The notes under the pieces: generated by a model | Seen by the model: the letters and a program-made list of their open reading frames with translations, nothing else | Database searches by the model: none | What the model was told of the DNA's origin: nothing | Shown here: piece by piece, positions 24,746 to 33,175 of the stretch | How positions within the stretch are numbered: position 1 is the stretch's first letter | Layout: every line of letters begins with the position of its first letter | Assembly: GCA_030680235.1 (NCBI GenBank) | Contig: JAUXWQ010000002.1 | Coordinates: 1 to 35,336, forward strand | DNA: 35,336 nt | Source of the DNA: Coxiellaceae bacterium | GTDB taxonomy: Bacteria; Pseudomonadota; Gammaproteobacteria; Coxiellales; Coxiellaceae | Reading direction: 5' to 3' | Translations under genes and position numbers: made by a program

Positions 24746-25753
24746 TTAGATGATATTCACCTCTGTATTCAGTAAAATTTTAAATCGCCTAAATACAGTC
24801 TCCTGAATGGTCTTGCTTAATTCTTTTATGGCAAGGCCAGTGCCACCGCCATAATTAATCAGTACTAATGCTTGGTGTTCATGCACACCAATATCGCCAA
24901 ATCGTTTTCCTTTAAATCCGCATTGTTCAATGAGCCATCCTGCTGGGATCTTAACATCACCATTGGCTTCTTGAAAAAAAGGTATATTTGGATAGTCAGT
25001 TTGAAGTGATGAAAATAGCGCTGCCGAGATAATTGGATTTTTGAAAAAACTACCCGCGTTACCAATCAGCTTTGGATCGGGTAATTTTTCTTGACGAATG
25101 GCTATAACGGCATCGCTGATGGTTTTAATTGAAAGTGGTTTATCTTGTATTTTATCGCGAATAGCCCCGTATTCTAAATGAAAAACCGGTTTTTTATTTA
25201 ATCGCAAGGTAACCTGTGTGATAACAACCTTATTTTTTAAGGCGCGTTTAAAAATACTGTCGCGATAACCAAATTCACAGTCATCACCTCTTATAAAAAA
25301 AGGGGTTGACAATAACGCTGTTGGGGAGATTTCTAAGCCCGCTACGCATTCCAATACATCTTTTAGCTCAACCCCATAGGCGCCAATATTTTGAATGGGT
25401 GCAGCACCGACTGTGCCCGGAATTAAAGATAAATTTTCAATGCCCGCATAATTATTTTTAATGCAATAGAGAACCAATTGATGCCAATTTTCACCTGCCC
25501 CAATTTTTAAAAAAACGTGATCATCCGTTTCAGCAACTTTTTCAATACCTGAAATGCAGTTGTGAATGACTAAACCAGCAACATTTTTTGTGAATAAAAT
25601 GTTACTGCCACCTCCTAAAATCAAAGGAGATTGGTAGTGTGTGAGCAGTGTTTGCAGTGCTTCAACAGAGTGTGCTTTTGCGAAATAACGTGCTGTAACA
25701 GCAATGCCAAAGGTATTAAAGCTTTTCAGAGAGCTGTTTTCTTGTATAATCAT
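24746..25753 (-). CDS. murB: UDP-N-acetylenolpyruvoylglucosamine reductase
   Basis: MurB reduces UDP-GlcNAc-enolpyruvate to UDP-MurNAc with NADPH and FAD in the cytosol. FAD-binding motif 'ILGGGSNILF' (about 45-54), 'IPGTVGAAPIQNIGAYGVEL' (111-130), 'FGYRDSIFK' (161-169, type I MurB) and the proton-donor serine in 'GNAGSFFKNP' (Ser235) are intact. I choose ATG 25753 (MIIQENSSLKSFNTFGI) because it fits the family start; 335 residues against 342 in E. coli. The frame continues upstream into the hairpin spacer without conservation. It is divergent from hemE, 57 bp apart. Confidence 0.97.
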   Translation of the reverse strand: MIIQENSSLKSFNTFGIAVTARYFAKAHSVEALQTLLTHYQSPLILGGGSNILFTKNVAGLVIHNCISGIEKVAETDDHVFLKIGAGENWHQLVLYCIKNNYAGIENLSLIPGTVGAAPIQNIGAYGVELKDVLECVAGLEISPTALLSTPFFIRGDDCEFGYRDSIFKRALKNKVVITQVTLRLNKKPVFHLEYGAIRDKIQDKPLSIKTISDAVIAIRQEKLPDPKLIGNAGSFFKNPIISAALFSSLQTDYPNIPFFQEANGDVKIPAGWLIEQCGFKGKRFGDIGVHEHQALVLINYGGGTGLAIKELSKTIQETVFRRFKILLNTEVNII

Positions 25754-25765
25754 TGGCCAATCTCG

Positions 25766-25800
25766 ATGCAAGTCGCAGACAAAGTCCGCGAAAAAAAGTA
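25766..25800. repeat. Family B copy (murB-hemE divergent spacer)
   Basis: GATGCAAG head, stem CGCAGAC/GTCCGCG with one mismatch, loop AAA, and an A-rich tail. The only clear family B copy outside the ribosomal cluster. It occupies the whole divergent promoter region of murB and hemE. Confidence 0.65.
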
Positions 25801-25810
25801 AGAGTACATC

Positions 25811-26839
25811 ATGCAAAACACCCGCTTCATTAAAGCATTATTGCGTCAATCCGTCGACCGTGCGCCTATTTGGCTCATGCGCCAAGCAGGCCGTTATTTG
25901 CCAGAATATCGCGCATTACGTTCAAAAACGCGTGACTTCTTCACATTTTGCGAAACACCAGAATTGGCCTGTGAGGCCACGCTACAACCTTTGCGTCGCT
26001 TCCCGCTGGATGCTGCCATTATCTTTAGTGATATTCTCACTATCCCGCGTGCAATGGGTTGCGATATCCAAATGCATGAAAATAAGGGGCCTTTTGCGCC
26101 AAACCCTATTCGTGATGCGCAGGCGATTCAAAGTCTCGATACCAAGGTGCTTGAAAAATTAGCGTATGTTTCGCAGGCAATTCAATTGACCAAAAAAGAA
26201 TTGAATGTCCCCTTAATTGGTTTTGCGGGAAGCCCGTGGACCGTTGCAACCTATATGGTGGAAGGGGGTTCCAGTAAAACTTTCGAAAAAATTAAATCGA
26301 TGATGTATAAAGCGCCGGAGATGATGCATCAATTATTGCAAAAAATAACCGATGCAACGGTTGATTATCTCAACGCACAAATAGAAGCAGGTGCAGATGT
26401 CGTGATGTTATTTGATAGCTGGGGAGGCGTATTGGCTCCTATGGAATATCAATTTTTTTCACTGGATTATATGAAAAAAATCCGTGAAAAAATAAATAAT
26501 AAGAATATCCCGGTGATTTTTTTTAGTAAAGGTTGTGGATTATATTTAGAAAATATCGTTCAAAGTGGGTGTGATGCGGTGGGGGTGGATTGGACGATGG
26601 ATTTATCTGTTGCGAAAAAAATCGTGAATAAACGTGTGGCGCTACAGGGAAATTTAGACCCAACAATTTTATTGTCAACGCCAGAAGTTGTGGCATCTGA
26701 AGCAAAAAAAATTCTCAATGTTTATCGAGGTGAGACAGGATTTATTTTTAATTTAGGGCACGGTATTTCAAAGGATACGCCAGTTGAAAATGTGGAGATG
26801 CTTGTAGAAACAATATCAACTTACGCATCAAGAGGGTAA
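25811..26839 (+). CDS. hemE: Uroporphyrinogen decarboxylase
   Basis: HemE converts uroporphyrinogen III to coproporphyrinogen III in haem synthesis, without cofactor. Signature '[17 protein letters not shown]' (18-34), catalytic Asp74 in '[10 protein letters not shown]', and second signature '[17 protein letters not shown]' (137-153) are intact, with '[14 protein letters not shown]' near the C-terminus. It has 342 residues (E. coli 354). It is followed after 3 bp by an ankyrin-type gene. Confidence 0.98.
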   Translation: MQNTRFIKALLRQSVDRAPIWLMRQAGRYLPEYRALRSKTRDFFTFCETPELACEATLQPLRRFPLDAAIIFSDILTIPRAMGCDIQMHENKGPFAPNPIRDAQAIQSLDTKVLEKLAYVSQAIQLTKKELNVPLIGFAGSPWTVATYMVEGGSSKTFEKIKSMMYKAPEMMHQLLQKITDATVDYLNAQIEAGADVVMLFDSWGGVLAPMEYQFFSLDYMKKIREKINNKNIPVIFFSKGCGLYLENIVQSGCDAVGVDWTMDLSVAKKIVNKRVALQGNLDPTILLSTPEVVASEAKKILNVYRGETGFIFNLGHGISKDTPVENVEMLVETISTYASRG

Positions 26840-26842
26840 CTT

Positions 26843-27676
26843 ATGCGAATCATTCATCAACTTTATATTGAAAAGGCACTTTCGCAGTTCCTGAGAATTT
26901 CAGCTGAATTGACGTATATTGAGCCTATTTATGATTTGAGCGCGCAGGATGAAAAAATTGCTTTGTTGTCATATGTTGGGTCTGGTGGTCACACGTTGTT
27001 GATGGCGGCAATTGCCAATCAGCACCCATTTTTTGATAAGTGGGTTAATGAAATGACGCATTTTTTAGAGGACGAAAAAATAGCGCAGCTTTTAAAAACG
27101 AATGAGCATGGTGTTAACGCATTAAGTCTTGCTGTATTAAATGAATCTGTTGAAGTAGTTAAAAAAATTATTGCGCTAATAGATGCTTTGCAATTAGAAA
27201 AAAGAAAAGAAATATTGTCATCTCTTATGGATGTGCAAATTTGGAAGCAGCTTTTATTTTTCTCAAATGAAACTGGCAGGGTGATTTTTAGTGGTGTGGA
27301 AGCGTATGAAAAAAATAAAGACATTACTGGCGCTTTGAGTGATGTGGTTGTTCGAACGGGTAATGCTGAAATTATCGAGGTGCTTTGGCAGGCTGGATTA
27401 AGAGCAGGCTTAGTCTTGAGTAAGCTTTCAGAGGCGCGCAATCAATTAACCTTAAAAAAATTACAAGAAGAAGAGACTCAAAGGCGGAATGAAGTTGTCG
27501 CGCAAGAAACAATAGCGTTTCGAGAAATAAGCGCTGCAAATCATCGTTTTTTTACAACCCCAATACAGGGTCTTGTTGTAGAGGGGCCTGTTATTTCTAG
27601 CGTGGTGGATGGACATTATGTGGCGGGTTATGTGCCAACTGAAGACCAGGTTAGGGTGCTTCGCTTAAGGCAGTAG
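26843..27676 (+). CDS. Ankyrin-repeat-like protein coupled to hemE
   Basis: 277 residues, no signal peptide. Two ankyrin-like units are visible: 'GHTLLMAAIANQHPFFDKWV' (about 49-68) and 'NEHGVNALSLAVLNESVEVV' (about 86-105), with a weaker 'TGNAEIIEVLWQAGL' later. A charged helical stretch ('LKKLQEEETQRRNEVVAQET', about 210-229) suggests a coiled coil. The start lies 3 bp after the hemE stop with AGAGGG inside the hemE end as SD, so it is probably translated from the same mRNA. Ankyrin proteins are common in intracellular bacteria as host-interacting effectors; that role is only a suggestion here. Confidence 0.72.
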   Translation: MRIIHQLYIEKALSQFLRISAELTYIEPIYDLSAQDEKIALLSYVGSGGHTLLMAAIANQHPFFDKWVNEMTHFLEDEKIAQLLKTNEHGVNALSLAVLNESVEVVKKIIALIDALQLEKRKEILSSLMDVQIWKQLLFFSNETGRVIFSGVEAYEKNKDITGALSDVVVRTGNAEIIEVLWQAGLRAGLVLSKLSEARNQLTLKKLQEEETQRRNEVVAQETIAFREISAANHRFFTTPIQGLVVEGPVISSVVDGHYVAGYVPTEDQVRVLRLRQ

Positions 27677-27698
27677 ACTTTAAATGGGATGGCGCTGG

Positions 27699-27726
27699 TT
27701 GTGCGTGTCAAGCGATGTGTTATAAT
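27699..27726 (+). promoter_or_regulatory. Promoter of the toxin-antitoxin operon
   Basis: TTGTGC (27699-27704) and a consensus TATAAT (27721-27726) are 16 bp apart, 28 bp before the antitoxin ATG. The -10 box overlaps the left arm of the palindrome at 27722. Confidence 0.65.
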
Positions 27727-27756
27727 GGTATTACTGTAATACAGGAATACCATTAT
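27722..27756 (+). promoter_or_regulatory. Nested palindromic operator of the toxin-antitoxin operon
   Basis: Outer arms ATAATGGTATT (27722-27732) and AATACCATTAT (27746-27756) are perfect complements; an inner GTATTAC-T-GTAATAC (27728-27742) is also perfect. The outer palindrome runs from the -10 box to the start codon and encloses the SD (AGGA, 27743-27746). This is the expected layout for autorepression by an AbrB-type antitoxin or the toxin-antitoxin complex. Confidence 0.7.
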
Positions 27757-27979
27757 GAGTATCACAACACTCACTTCTAAACATCAGGCAACCATTCCGC
27801 TGGATGTTCGCGAAAAACTCGAGCTGCACGCAGGCGATAAGATCGGCTTTGAAATTGTCCGCGATAAAGTGTATATCGTAAAAATCAAACCTTTTGATTT
27901 GGTGTATCACGAAGCATTAGCGTCTACCTTGTCTGAATGGGATTCTGAAGAGGACGACGAGGCTTATCATGATTTATGA
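27755..27979 (+). CDS. AbrB/MazE-type antitoxin
   Basis: 74 residues with an N-terminal AbrB/SpoVT (swapped-hairpin) DNA-binding domain: 'SITTLTSKHQATIPLDVREK' followed by 'LHAGDKIGFEIVRDKVYIVK'. The acidic C-terminus 'EWDSEEDDEAYHDL' fits the toxin-neutralising tail. Likely represses its own promoter through the palindromes directly upstream. It overlaps the toxin gene by 11 nt, which is normal for such pairs. The exact family (MazE, PrlF-like or other AbrB) is not settled. Confidence 0.87.
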   Translation: MSITTLTSKHQATIPLDVREKLELHAGDKIGFEIVRDKVYIVKIKPFDLVYHEALASTLSEWDSEEDDEAYHDL

Positions 27980-28304
27980 ACCATTTTCTCTTGTCGCGGT
28001 GCCGTTTCCTTTTACCGATAAGGCAAAAACAAAGAAGCGACCTGCAGTTGTCGTTAGCACAGAAAAATTCCAAAAAGAAACAGGGCATACCGCTTTGTTG
28101 ATGGTTACGTCTGCTTCACATAGTGCGTGGTTTGGAGATTTGCTTATTGCTGATCTGAAAATAACGGGTTTGCCAATAGAGTCGACTATGCGTCAAAAAT
28201 TATTTACGATCGATTTACGTTTAATTGAAAAGAAAATTGGGCATCTTGCAAAATCGGATATTGATAAATTAAAAAAAACCTTTCGTCAGTGTGTTGCGCT
28301 ATGA
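27969..28304 (+). CDS. PemK/MazF-type endoribonuclease toxin
   Basis: 111 residues. The family opening motif appears as 'LVAVPFPFTDKAKTKKRPAV' (about 8-27), with the conserved F-P-F-T-D and K-K-R-P-A-V of PemK/MazF-like toxins, then 'LLMVTSASH' and the C-terminal 'QKLFTIDLRLIEKKIGHL', which carries the usual conserved K-x-x-T-x-D segment. Predicted to cleave RNA when free of the antitoxin. The frame is intact, so the pair is probably functional. Confidence 0.87.
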   Translation: MIYEPFSLVAVPFPFTDKAKTKKRPAVVVSTEKFQKETGHTALLMVTSASHSAWFGDLLIADLKITGLPIESTMRQKLFTIDLRLIEKKIGHLAKSDIDKLKKTFRQCVAL

Positions 28305-28340
28305 TTCTCTGGTATTACTATTCATGCGTAGGTCCTAGCA

Positions 28341-29228
28341 TCAATCTGTGGCATCACTTGCAGGCGTTAATTCACACACGTTCCCAGCCTGTTCGCACAG
28401 CAAAACCGCCAGCTTTTCTGTTTGGTGGTTTTTATCTAAGCTCGGATTAAACTCTGCAATATCCATGCCAATTAATTTGGGATTTTCGACAATTTTTTCA
28501 AATTGCGCTAAAAAATCTTTTGCGCTCACCCCATTTTTTTCGCGTGTGCCAACGCCAGGTGCGTCGAGTGGATCAAAACCATCTAGGTCAATGCTAATGC
28601 CAAAGTGTGTGGTGTTTTTAGTTACCCTTTCAATGGCGCTGTTGATCACAGTCCGCATGCCTAATTTTTTAATATCATCCATATAAAAAATGGTCACGCC
28701 CAGTTTTTCTAACAATTGTTGCTCGCCATTTTCATAGCTGCGTATGCCAATTAAAACGACGTTCTCAGGGTTTAATTTTTTTGAAGAAAGTGCGGTTAAT
28801 GTAGGATCGCCTTGCCCCAATAAAACAGCGAGTGGCATGCCGTGAATATTGTTGGAGAGGGTTGTAGCAAAGGTGTGTGAATCCATATGGGCATCAAACC
28901 AAATGAGGCCAAGATCGCCTTTAACTGTGTTTAAAGCGCCGCTCCAGCTGCCGATGGCGCAAGAATGATCGCCACCCACTGTAATAAAAAAACGATTATT
29001 AAGAATTGATTTTTTTATGTCGTGCGAGAGTGTTTCACACAACTTTGCAACATCTGGCAAGGCATCGCGTTGTTGCGTCTGGTTGCTTGTGCGAAGTGGG
29101 GGGTGCCAATGAAAATGGGGATGGGAGGCCTGGAGCGCTTTTTTTAAAACAGACGCGCCATCAGCGCATCCTGTATTATGTGCTGCATTTCCGTACGCAT
29201 AAGAATAAACATCAATGTATTTTTGCAT
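28341..29228 (-). CDS. Arginase
   Basis: A ureohydrolase that splits arginine to ornithine and urea with a binuclear Mn centre. All six metal ligands are visible: His88 in 'VGGDHSCAIGS', Asp112, His114 and Asp116 in 'WFDAHMDSHT', Asp214 and Asp216 in 'SIDLDGFDPLDAPGVGT'. 'NNIHGMPLA' and the arginase-type 'DAPGVGT' favour arginase over agmatinase. ATG 29228 (MQKYIDVYSY) gives 295 residues; the frame continues 21 codons upstream without conservation. The apparent SD GAGG is very close to this ATG. Convergent with the toxin gene. It may supply ornithine or remove host arginine; both are inference. Confidence 0.92.
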   Translation of the reverse strand: MQKYIDVYSYAYGNAAHNTGCADGASVLKKALQASHPHFHWHPPLRTSNQTQQRDALPDVAKLCETLSHDIKKSILNNRFFITVGGDHSCAIGSWSGALNTVKGDLGLIWFDAHMDSHTFATTLSNNIHGMPLAVLLGQGDPTLTALSSKKLNPENVVLIGIRSYENGEQQLLEKLGVTIFYMDDIKKLGMRTVINSAIERVTKNTTHFGISIDLDGFDPLDAPGVGTREKNGVSAKDFLAQFEKIVENPKLIGMDIAEFNPSLDKNHQTEKLAVLLCEQAGNVCELTPASDATD

Positions 29229-29270
29229 AACCTCAAGTGTAAATGATAAAATGCCGAAAAACCAATGAGA

Positions 29271-29445
29271 CGGTAATTTCCCTAGGAACAAGAAATTTTC
29301 ATCTTTTGGCGATCTTGAACGATAATCTATCTCGAAAGTGCTCAGGTACTAGCATGTACATTGTGCTTTTCTCAACAAATTATCGTTCAACCTCGCCTAA
29401 AATCTGAAGATTAGCGGTTTTTTAGACATTCGTCGGGAATTACTG
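29271..29445 (-). repeat. Nested palindromic element, copy 3 (upstream of pcnB)
   Basis: A 175-bp copy in the orientation opposite to copies 1 and 2. Its reverse complement shares with copy 1 the ends (AGTAATTCCCG), 'GAATGTCT-AAAAACCGCTAA', 'CAGATTTTAGGCGAGGTTGA', ACGATAATTTGTTGAGAAAA and CCAAAAGATGAAAATTT. The outer end CGTCGGGAATTACTG (29431-29445) stops three bases before the pcnB start, and its GGGA (29435-29438) is the only SD-like sequence there. The other end (CGGTAATTTCCC, 29271-29282) lies upstream of the arginase gene. Confidence 0.88.
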
Positions 29446-29448
29446 TTA

Positions 29449-30726
29449 ATGAGAACTGTATTGTCAAAGAAAATTTCAGAATGGGCGAAAGGACTCTTTC
29501 GCCGAGAACCAAAAAAGAGTGAACCAAAGCACACGGTGATTTCACGTGCGGGTCATCCAATTTCACGAAAAGATATTAGCCCAAATGCACTGAAGGTTTT
29601 GTATAAACTGAAAGAGGCCGGTCATGAGGCTTATTTGGTCGGTGGAGGTGTGCGCGATGTGTTATTGAATCGTGCCCCGAAAGATTTTGATGTAGCAACC
29701 AGCGCGCATCCTGAGGTGGTTCGTCATGTTTTTCGGAACAGTCGCATTATTGGACGTCGATTTAAGTTGGTGCACGTCTTTTTTGGGCAAGAAATTATCG
29801 AGGTTTCAACTTTTCGTGCGAATGTGATTGAGCAGACGCGCAATGAAATGATTTATCGCGATAATACCTATGGCACGATTGAAGAAGATGCTTGGCGCCG
29901 CGATTTTACAATTAATGCCTTGTACTACAATATTGCTGATTTTAGCATTGTTGATTTTTGTGGTGGCATGCATGATTTAAAGCATCGTTTGATTCGCATG
30001 ATTGGCGATCCTTCTCAACGATATCATGAAGATCCTGTGCGTTTATTGCGTGCTATTCGTTTAAGTGCAAAATTAAATTTGCATATCGAAAAGAAAACGG
30101 AATCAACGCTGATCGCATTGCCGCATTTATTGAAGCATGTGCCAACCTCACGTTTATTCGATGAATGTTTGAAATTATTTTTCGAAGGTAATTCGGTCGT
30201 GACCTTTGATAAATTGCAGCATTATCGTTATACGGACGTATTATTTCCACAAATGTCACATATGAAGGATCATGCTGCGCACACAAAAATGATTCATGCC
30301 GCATTAAAAGCGACAGATGATCGTATTGCAGCAAATGAAAGTGTGAACCCCGCATTTTTATTTGCTGTATTTTTATGGCCTGCCTTGCAAAAAGAAGTGC
30401 ATCATTTTCGTCATGAAAAAAAGAAATTTTATATGCAGTTGCACCAGGCGATTCATCGCGTGTCTGAAAAACAATTAGAAACGGTGATGATTTCAAAACG
30501 GTTTCAGTTTGCAATGCAAGCCATGTGGATTTTGCAGTTTCAATTAGAAAAAAGAAGACCTGCGCGCATCATGACTATTTTTAATCATCGCTATTTTCGT
30601 GCAGCCTTCGATTTTATGGCGCTGCGGGTAGAGTGTGGTGAAATCCTTCCGGCAACATTTAATTGGTGGAAAGCATTTCAATTGGCTACAGCAGAAGAAC
30701 AACAAAAAATGATTGATAAATTATAG
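29449..30726 (+). CDS. pcnB: Poly(A) polymerase I
   Basis: PcnB adds 3' poly(A) tails to RNAs and so promotes decay. The nucleotidyltransferase core shows 'AYLVGGGVRDVLLNRAPKDF' (61-80) with catalytic Asp79 and Asp81, then 'EEDAWRRDFTINALYY', 'DPSQRYHEDPVRLLRAIRLS' and 'SAHPEVV'. The N-terminal 'HPISRKDISPNALKVLYKL' aligns with E. coli PcnB, supporting this start. It has 425 residues; the Arg/Lys-rich tail of E. coli PcnB is missing. The RBS appears to come from the adjoining repeat. Followed by folK after 9 bp, a widespread pair. Confidence 0.97.
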   Translation: MRTVLSKKISEWAKGLFRREPKKSEPKHTVISRAGHPISRKDISPNALKVLYKLKEAGHEAYLVGGGVRDVLLNRAPKDFDVATSAHPEVVRHVFRNSRIIGRRFKLVHVFFGQEIIEVSTFRANVIEQTRNEMIYRDNTYGTIEEDAWRRDFTINALYYNIADFSIVDFCGGMHDLKHRLIRMIGDPSQRYHEDPVRLLRAIRLSAKLNLHIEKKTESTLIALPHLLKHVPTSRLFDECLKLFFEGNSVVTFDKLQHYRYTDVLFPQMSHMKDHAAHTKMIHAALKATDDRIAANESVNPAFLFAVFLWPALQKEVHHFRHEKKKFYMQLHQAIHRVSEKQLETVMISKRFQFAMQAMWILQFQLEKRRPARIMTIFNHRYFRAAFDFMALRVECGEILPATFNWWKAFQLATAEEQQKMIDKL

Positions 30727-30735
30727 CTGTTCAGC

Positions 30736-31146
30736 ATGATGACAACCGCCTACATCGCTCTTGGCAGCAACCTTAATAATCCACGTGAGCAGTTATGCCT
30801 TGCTATTTCATATATAGGCGTAATTCCAAAAACGGTTATTATTGCTCAATCTTCGCTGCATGAAACGAAGCCTGTTGGTCCACAAGACCAGCCAGACTTT
30901 ATGAATCAGGTTATTGCTGTTGAAACAGAATTAACGCCGCATGAGTTGCTTTATGCGTTACAAGCCATTGAAAATAAAATGGGACGTATACGAACTTTGC
31001 GCTGGGGTCCGCGCATCATTGATTGTGATATTCTATTGTTTGGGAATGAAAGCATTAATACAGATGACTTGATCATTCCGCATCCTGAAATGCAGTATCG
31101 AGATTTTGTATTGAAGCCTTTATCAGAAATAAAAAGCGTGGAGTGA
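30736..31146 (+). CDS. folK: 6-hydroxymethyl-7,8-dihydropterin pyrophosphokinase
   Basis: HPPK transfers pyrophosphate from ATP to hydroxymethyl-dihydropterin in folate synthesis. It begins 'AYIALGSNLNNPREQL', carries 'GPQDQPDFMNQVIAVET' and the signature 'RWGPRIIDCDILLFG' with the Mg-binding Asp96 and Asp98. It has 136 residues against 159 in E. coli; the end after 'YRDFVLKPLSEI' is trimmed, but all known catalytic parts precede it. ATG 30736 and 30739 are adjacent. coaD starts 3 bp later. Confidence 0.95.
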   Translation: MMTTAYIALGSNLNNPREQLCLAISYIGVIPKTVIIAQSSLHETKPVGPQDQPDFMNQVIAVETELTPHELLYALQAIENKMGRIRTLRWGPRIIDCDILLFGNESINTDDLIIPHPEMQYRDFVLKPLSEIKSVE

Positions 31147-31149
31147 GCT

Positions 31150-31880
<731 letters not shown>

Positions 31881-31882
<2 letters not shown>

Positions 31883-31938
31883 AGACTTGATGCAAGGCAG
31901 AGAAGTTTGATGCGAGGCAGAGAAGTTTGATGCGAGCA
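31881..31938 (+). repeat. Three tandem ~20-bp repeats after the ferredoxin gene
   Basis: AGAGACTTGATGCAAGGC (31881-31898), AGAGAAGTTTGATGCGAGGC (31899-31918) and AGAGAAGTTTGATGCGAGCA (31919-31938), beginning inside the ferredoxin stop codon. The last one runs into a family C unit. Confidence 0.85.
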
Positions 31939-31977
31939 TGAGCGTAGCGAGTGTTTTTTTAGGATAGATCAGTTAAA
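31927..31977 (+). repeat. Family C unit (after ferredoxin)
   Basis: TTGATGCGAGCATGAGCGTA, then GCGAGTGTTTTTTTAGGA and a GATCAGTTAA tail. The same core makes both arms of the inverted repeat at 15331-15450, and the tail recurs after the copy at 33889. Confidence 0.8.
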
Positions 31978-32000
31978 TGTGAATCTTTGGTCCGCTTGTT

Positions 32001-32064
32001 ACACGCGCGGCTCGCAACACGCGCAGCTCGCACCACGCGCAGCTTGTACCACGCGCAGCTTGTA
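32001..32064. repeat. Four tandem 16-bp repeats downstream of rpmG
   Basis: Four exact-length units: ACACGCGCGGCTCGCA, ACACGCGCAGCTCGCA, CCACGCGCAGCTTGTA, CCACGCGCAGCTTGTA. They end 5 bp from the rpmG stop codon. Units 1-2 and 3-4 are pairwise most alike, suggesting stepwise duplication. Confidence 0.9.
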
Positions 32065-32069
32065 TTGAA

Positions 32070-32282
32070 TTACTTGCCGATCTTCTTTTGTTTGAAGATA
32101 ACGTGCATGCCAAATTTGCCCGTTTTAGGATTGAAAGCGCGAGGATCAAACATTTTGATCTCAAGTTTCTTTTCTTTACGTTTGTTTACTTGCGTGGTTT
32201 TGAAATAGCCAGTTGGTTTACCGTCTTGTTTTGTGCCGGTAGAACGTAATTGTACTTTTTCGCGTAAATTGGATCTTGCCAT
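32070..32282 (-). CDS. rpmG: 50S ribosomal protein L33, enlarged form
   Basis: L33, a small 50S protein near the E site. It begins 'MARSNLREKVQLRSTGTKQD' and carries 'GYFKTTQVNKRKEKKLEIKM' and the end 'HVIFKQKKIGK', aligning with E. coli 'GHFYTTTKNKR' and 'HVIYKEAKIK'. It has 70 residues against about 55, because of a loop extension before GYF and an insertion 'RAFNPKTGKFGM' within the usual F-D-P-x-x-x-x-H-V. No CxxC zinc pairs. Second in the rpmB-rpmG pair; SD AGGAGAG. Confidence 0.93.
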   Translation of the reverse strand: MARSNLREKVQLRSTGTKQDGKPTGYFKTTQVNKRKEKKLEIKMFDPRAFNPKTGKFGMHVIFKQKKIGK

Positions 32283-32293
32283 TTGAATCTCTC

Positions 32294-32530
32294 CTACTTA
32301 ACAGATTCGTTATTTTTGATCTTTTCGAGCACAGCTTCAATGCCCAATTTATCAATAGTACGTAATCCTCTAACAGATACGTTCAAGGTAATGTAGCGGT
32401 TTTCGCTAGGAACCCAAACACGATGTTTGTGTAGGTTAGGCAAAAAACGACGTTTTGTTTTGTTTTTAGCGTGAGAAACTTTGTGGCCGGATTGTGGGCC
32501 TTTGTTCGTAACTTGGCATACTTTTGACAT
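32294..32530 (-). CDS. rpmB: 50S ribosomal protein L28
   Basis: L28, a 50S assembly protein. It begins '[20 protein letters not shown]', then '[16 protein letters not shown]' and '[20 protein letters not shown]'. It has 78 residues, the usual length. The SD is AGGAG upstream of ATG. Co-directional with rpmG 11 bp later; this pair is conserved in gammaproteobacteria. Confidence 0.97.
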   Translation of the reverse strand: MSKVCQVTNKGPQSGHKVSHAKNKTKRRFLPNLHKHRVWVPSENRYITLNVSVRGLRTIDKLGIEAVLEKIKNNESVK

Positions 32531-32559
32531 AGTTATATAACTCCTGAATCGAGCCGGAA

Positions 32560-32588
32560 TTTATATCAGAAACCTAAGCGGTATTCAA
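32560..32588 (-). promoter_or_regulatory. Candidate promoter of rpmB-rpmG
   Basis: On the minus strand TTGAAT (32583-32588) and TATAAA (32560-32565) are 17 bp apart, about 30 bp upstream of the rpmB ATG. Confidence 0.55.
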
Positions 32589-32716
32589 GCAGTAGCATGA
32601 CTTGTTTAAAAATTAGGTAACTTTTAGGTATTACAGCCCTTAGAAGAACTCAGAATTTGGCATTGGATTAAAACAGCAAAACCAGTTAGGCTTTTCCGAA
32701 ACTAAGGGGGAGCTTT

Positions 32717-33175
32717 ATGATCCATGATATCCAACTCAAAATTCTTGATAAACGTTTAGGCGCTACCGTACCATTACCAGAATATGCAACACCTGGTTCG
32801 GCAGGTCTTGATCTTCGCGCTTGCATTGATGAGCCAATTACCATTCATCCGGGTGAGACAGTATTGATTGATACGGGCATCGCGATTCATATTGATAATC
32901 CAGCGCTAGCAGCAACGATTTTACCGCGTTCTGGCTTGGGTCATAAGCATGGCATTGTGCTTGGTAACTTAGTAGGCTTGATTGATTCAGATTATCAAGG
33001 CCCTTTGATGGTATCTTGCTGGAATCGGGGGGATAAACCTTATACGGTTTCGCCGAGTGAGCGTATTGCCCAGCTCGTGATTGTCCCGGTCATGAAGGCA
33101 CGTTTTCAGGTGGTTGATGAATTTCATGCGTCAGAGCGTGGTGAAGGTGGATTTGGCAGTTCAGGAAAACAATAA
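32717..33175 (+). CDS. dut: Deoxyuridine 5'-triphosphate nucleotidohydrolase
   Basis: dUTPase hydrolyses dUTP to dUMP, keeping uracil out of DNA and feeding dTMP synthesis; a trimer. All five family motifs are present: 'GSAGLDLRA', '[20 protein letters not shown]', 'IDSDYQGPL', 'SERIAQLVI' and the C-terminal '[12 protein letters not shown]'. It has 152 residues (E. coli 151). Strong SD GGGGGAG. Followed immediately by coq7 (TAA then ATG). Confidence 0.98.
   Translation: MIHDIQLKILDKRLGATVPLPEYATPGSAGLDLRACIDEPITIHPGETVLIDTGIAIHIDNPALAATILPRSGLGHKHGIVLGNLVGLIDSDYQGPLMVSCWNRGDKPYTVSPSERIAQLVIVPVMKARFQVVDEFHASERGEGGFGSSGKQ

Noticed and set aside
30053-30514. 153-codon minus-strand frame inside pcnB
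   Set aside because: Antisense shadow of a conserved gene.
32001-32064. Possible CRISPR array
   Set aside because: The 16-bp units are directly contiguous, with no spacers.
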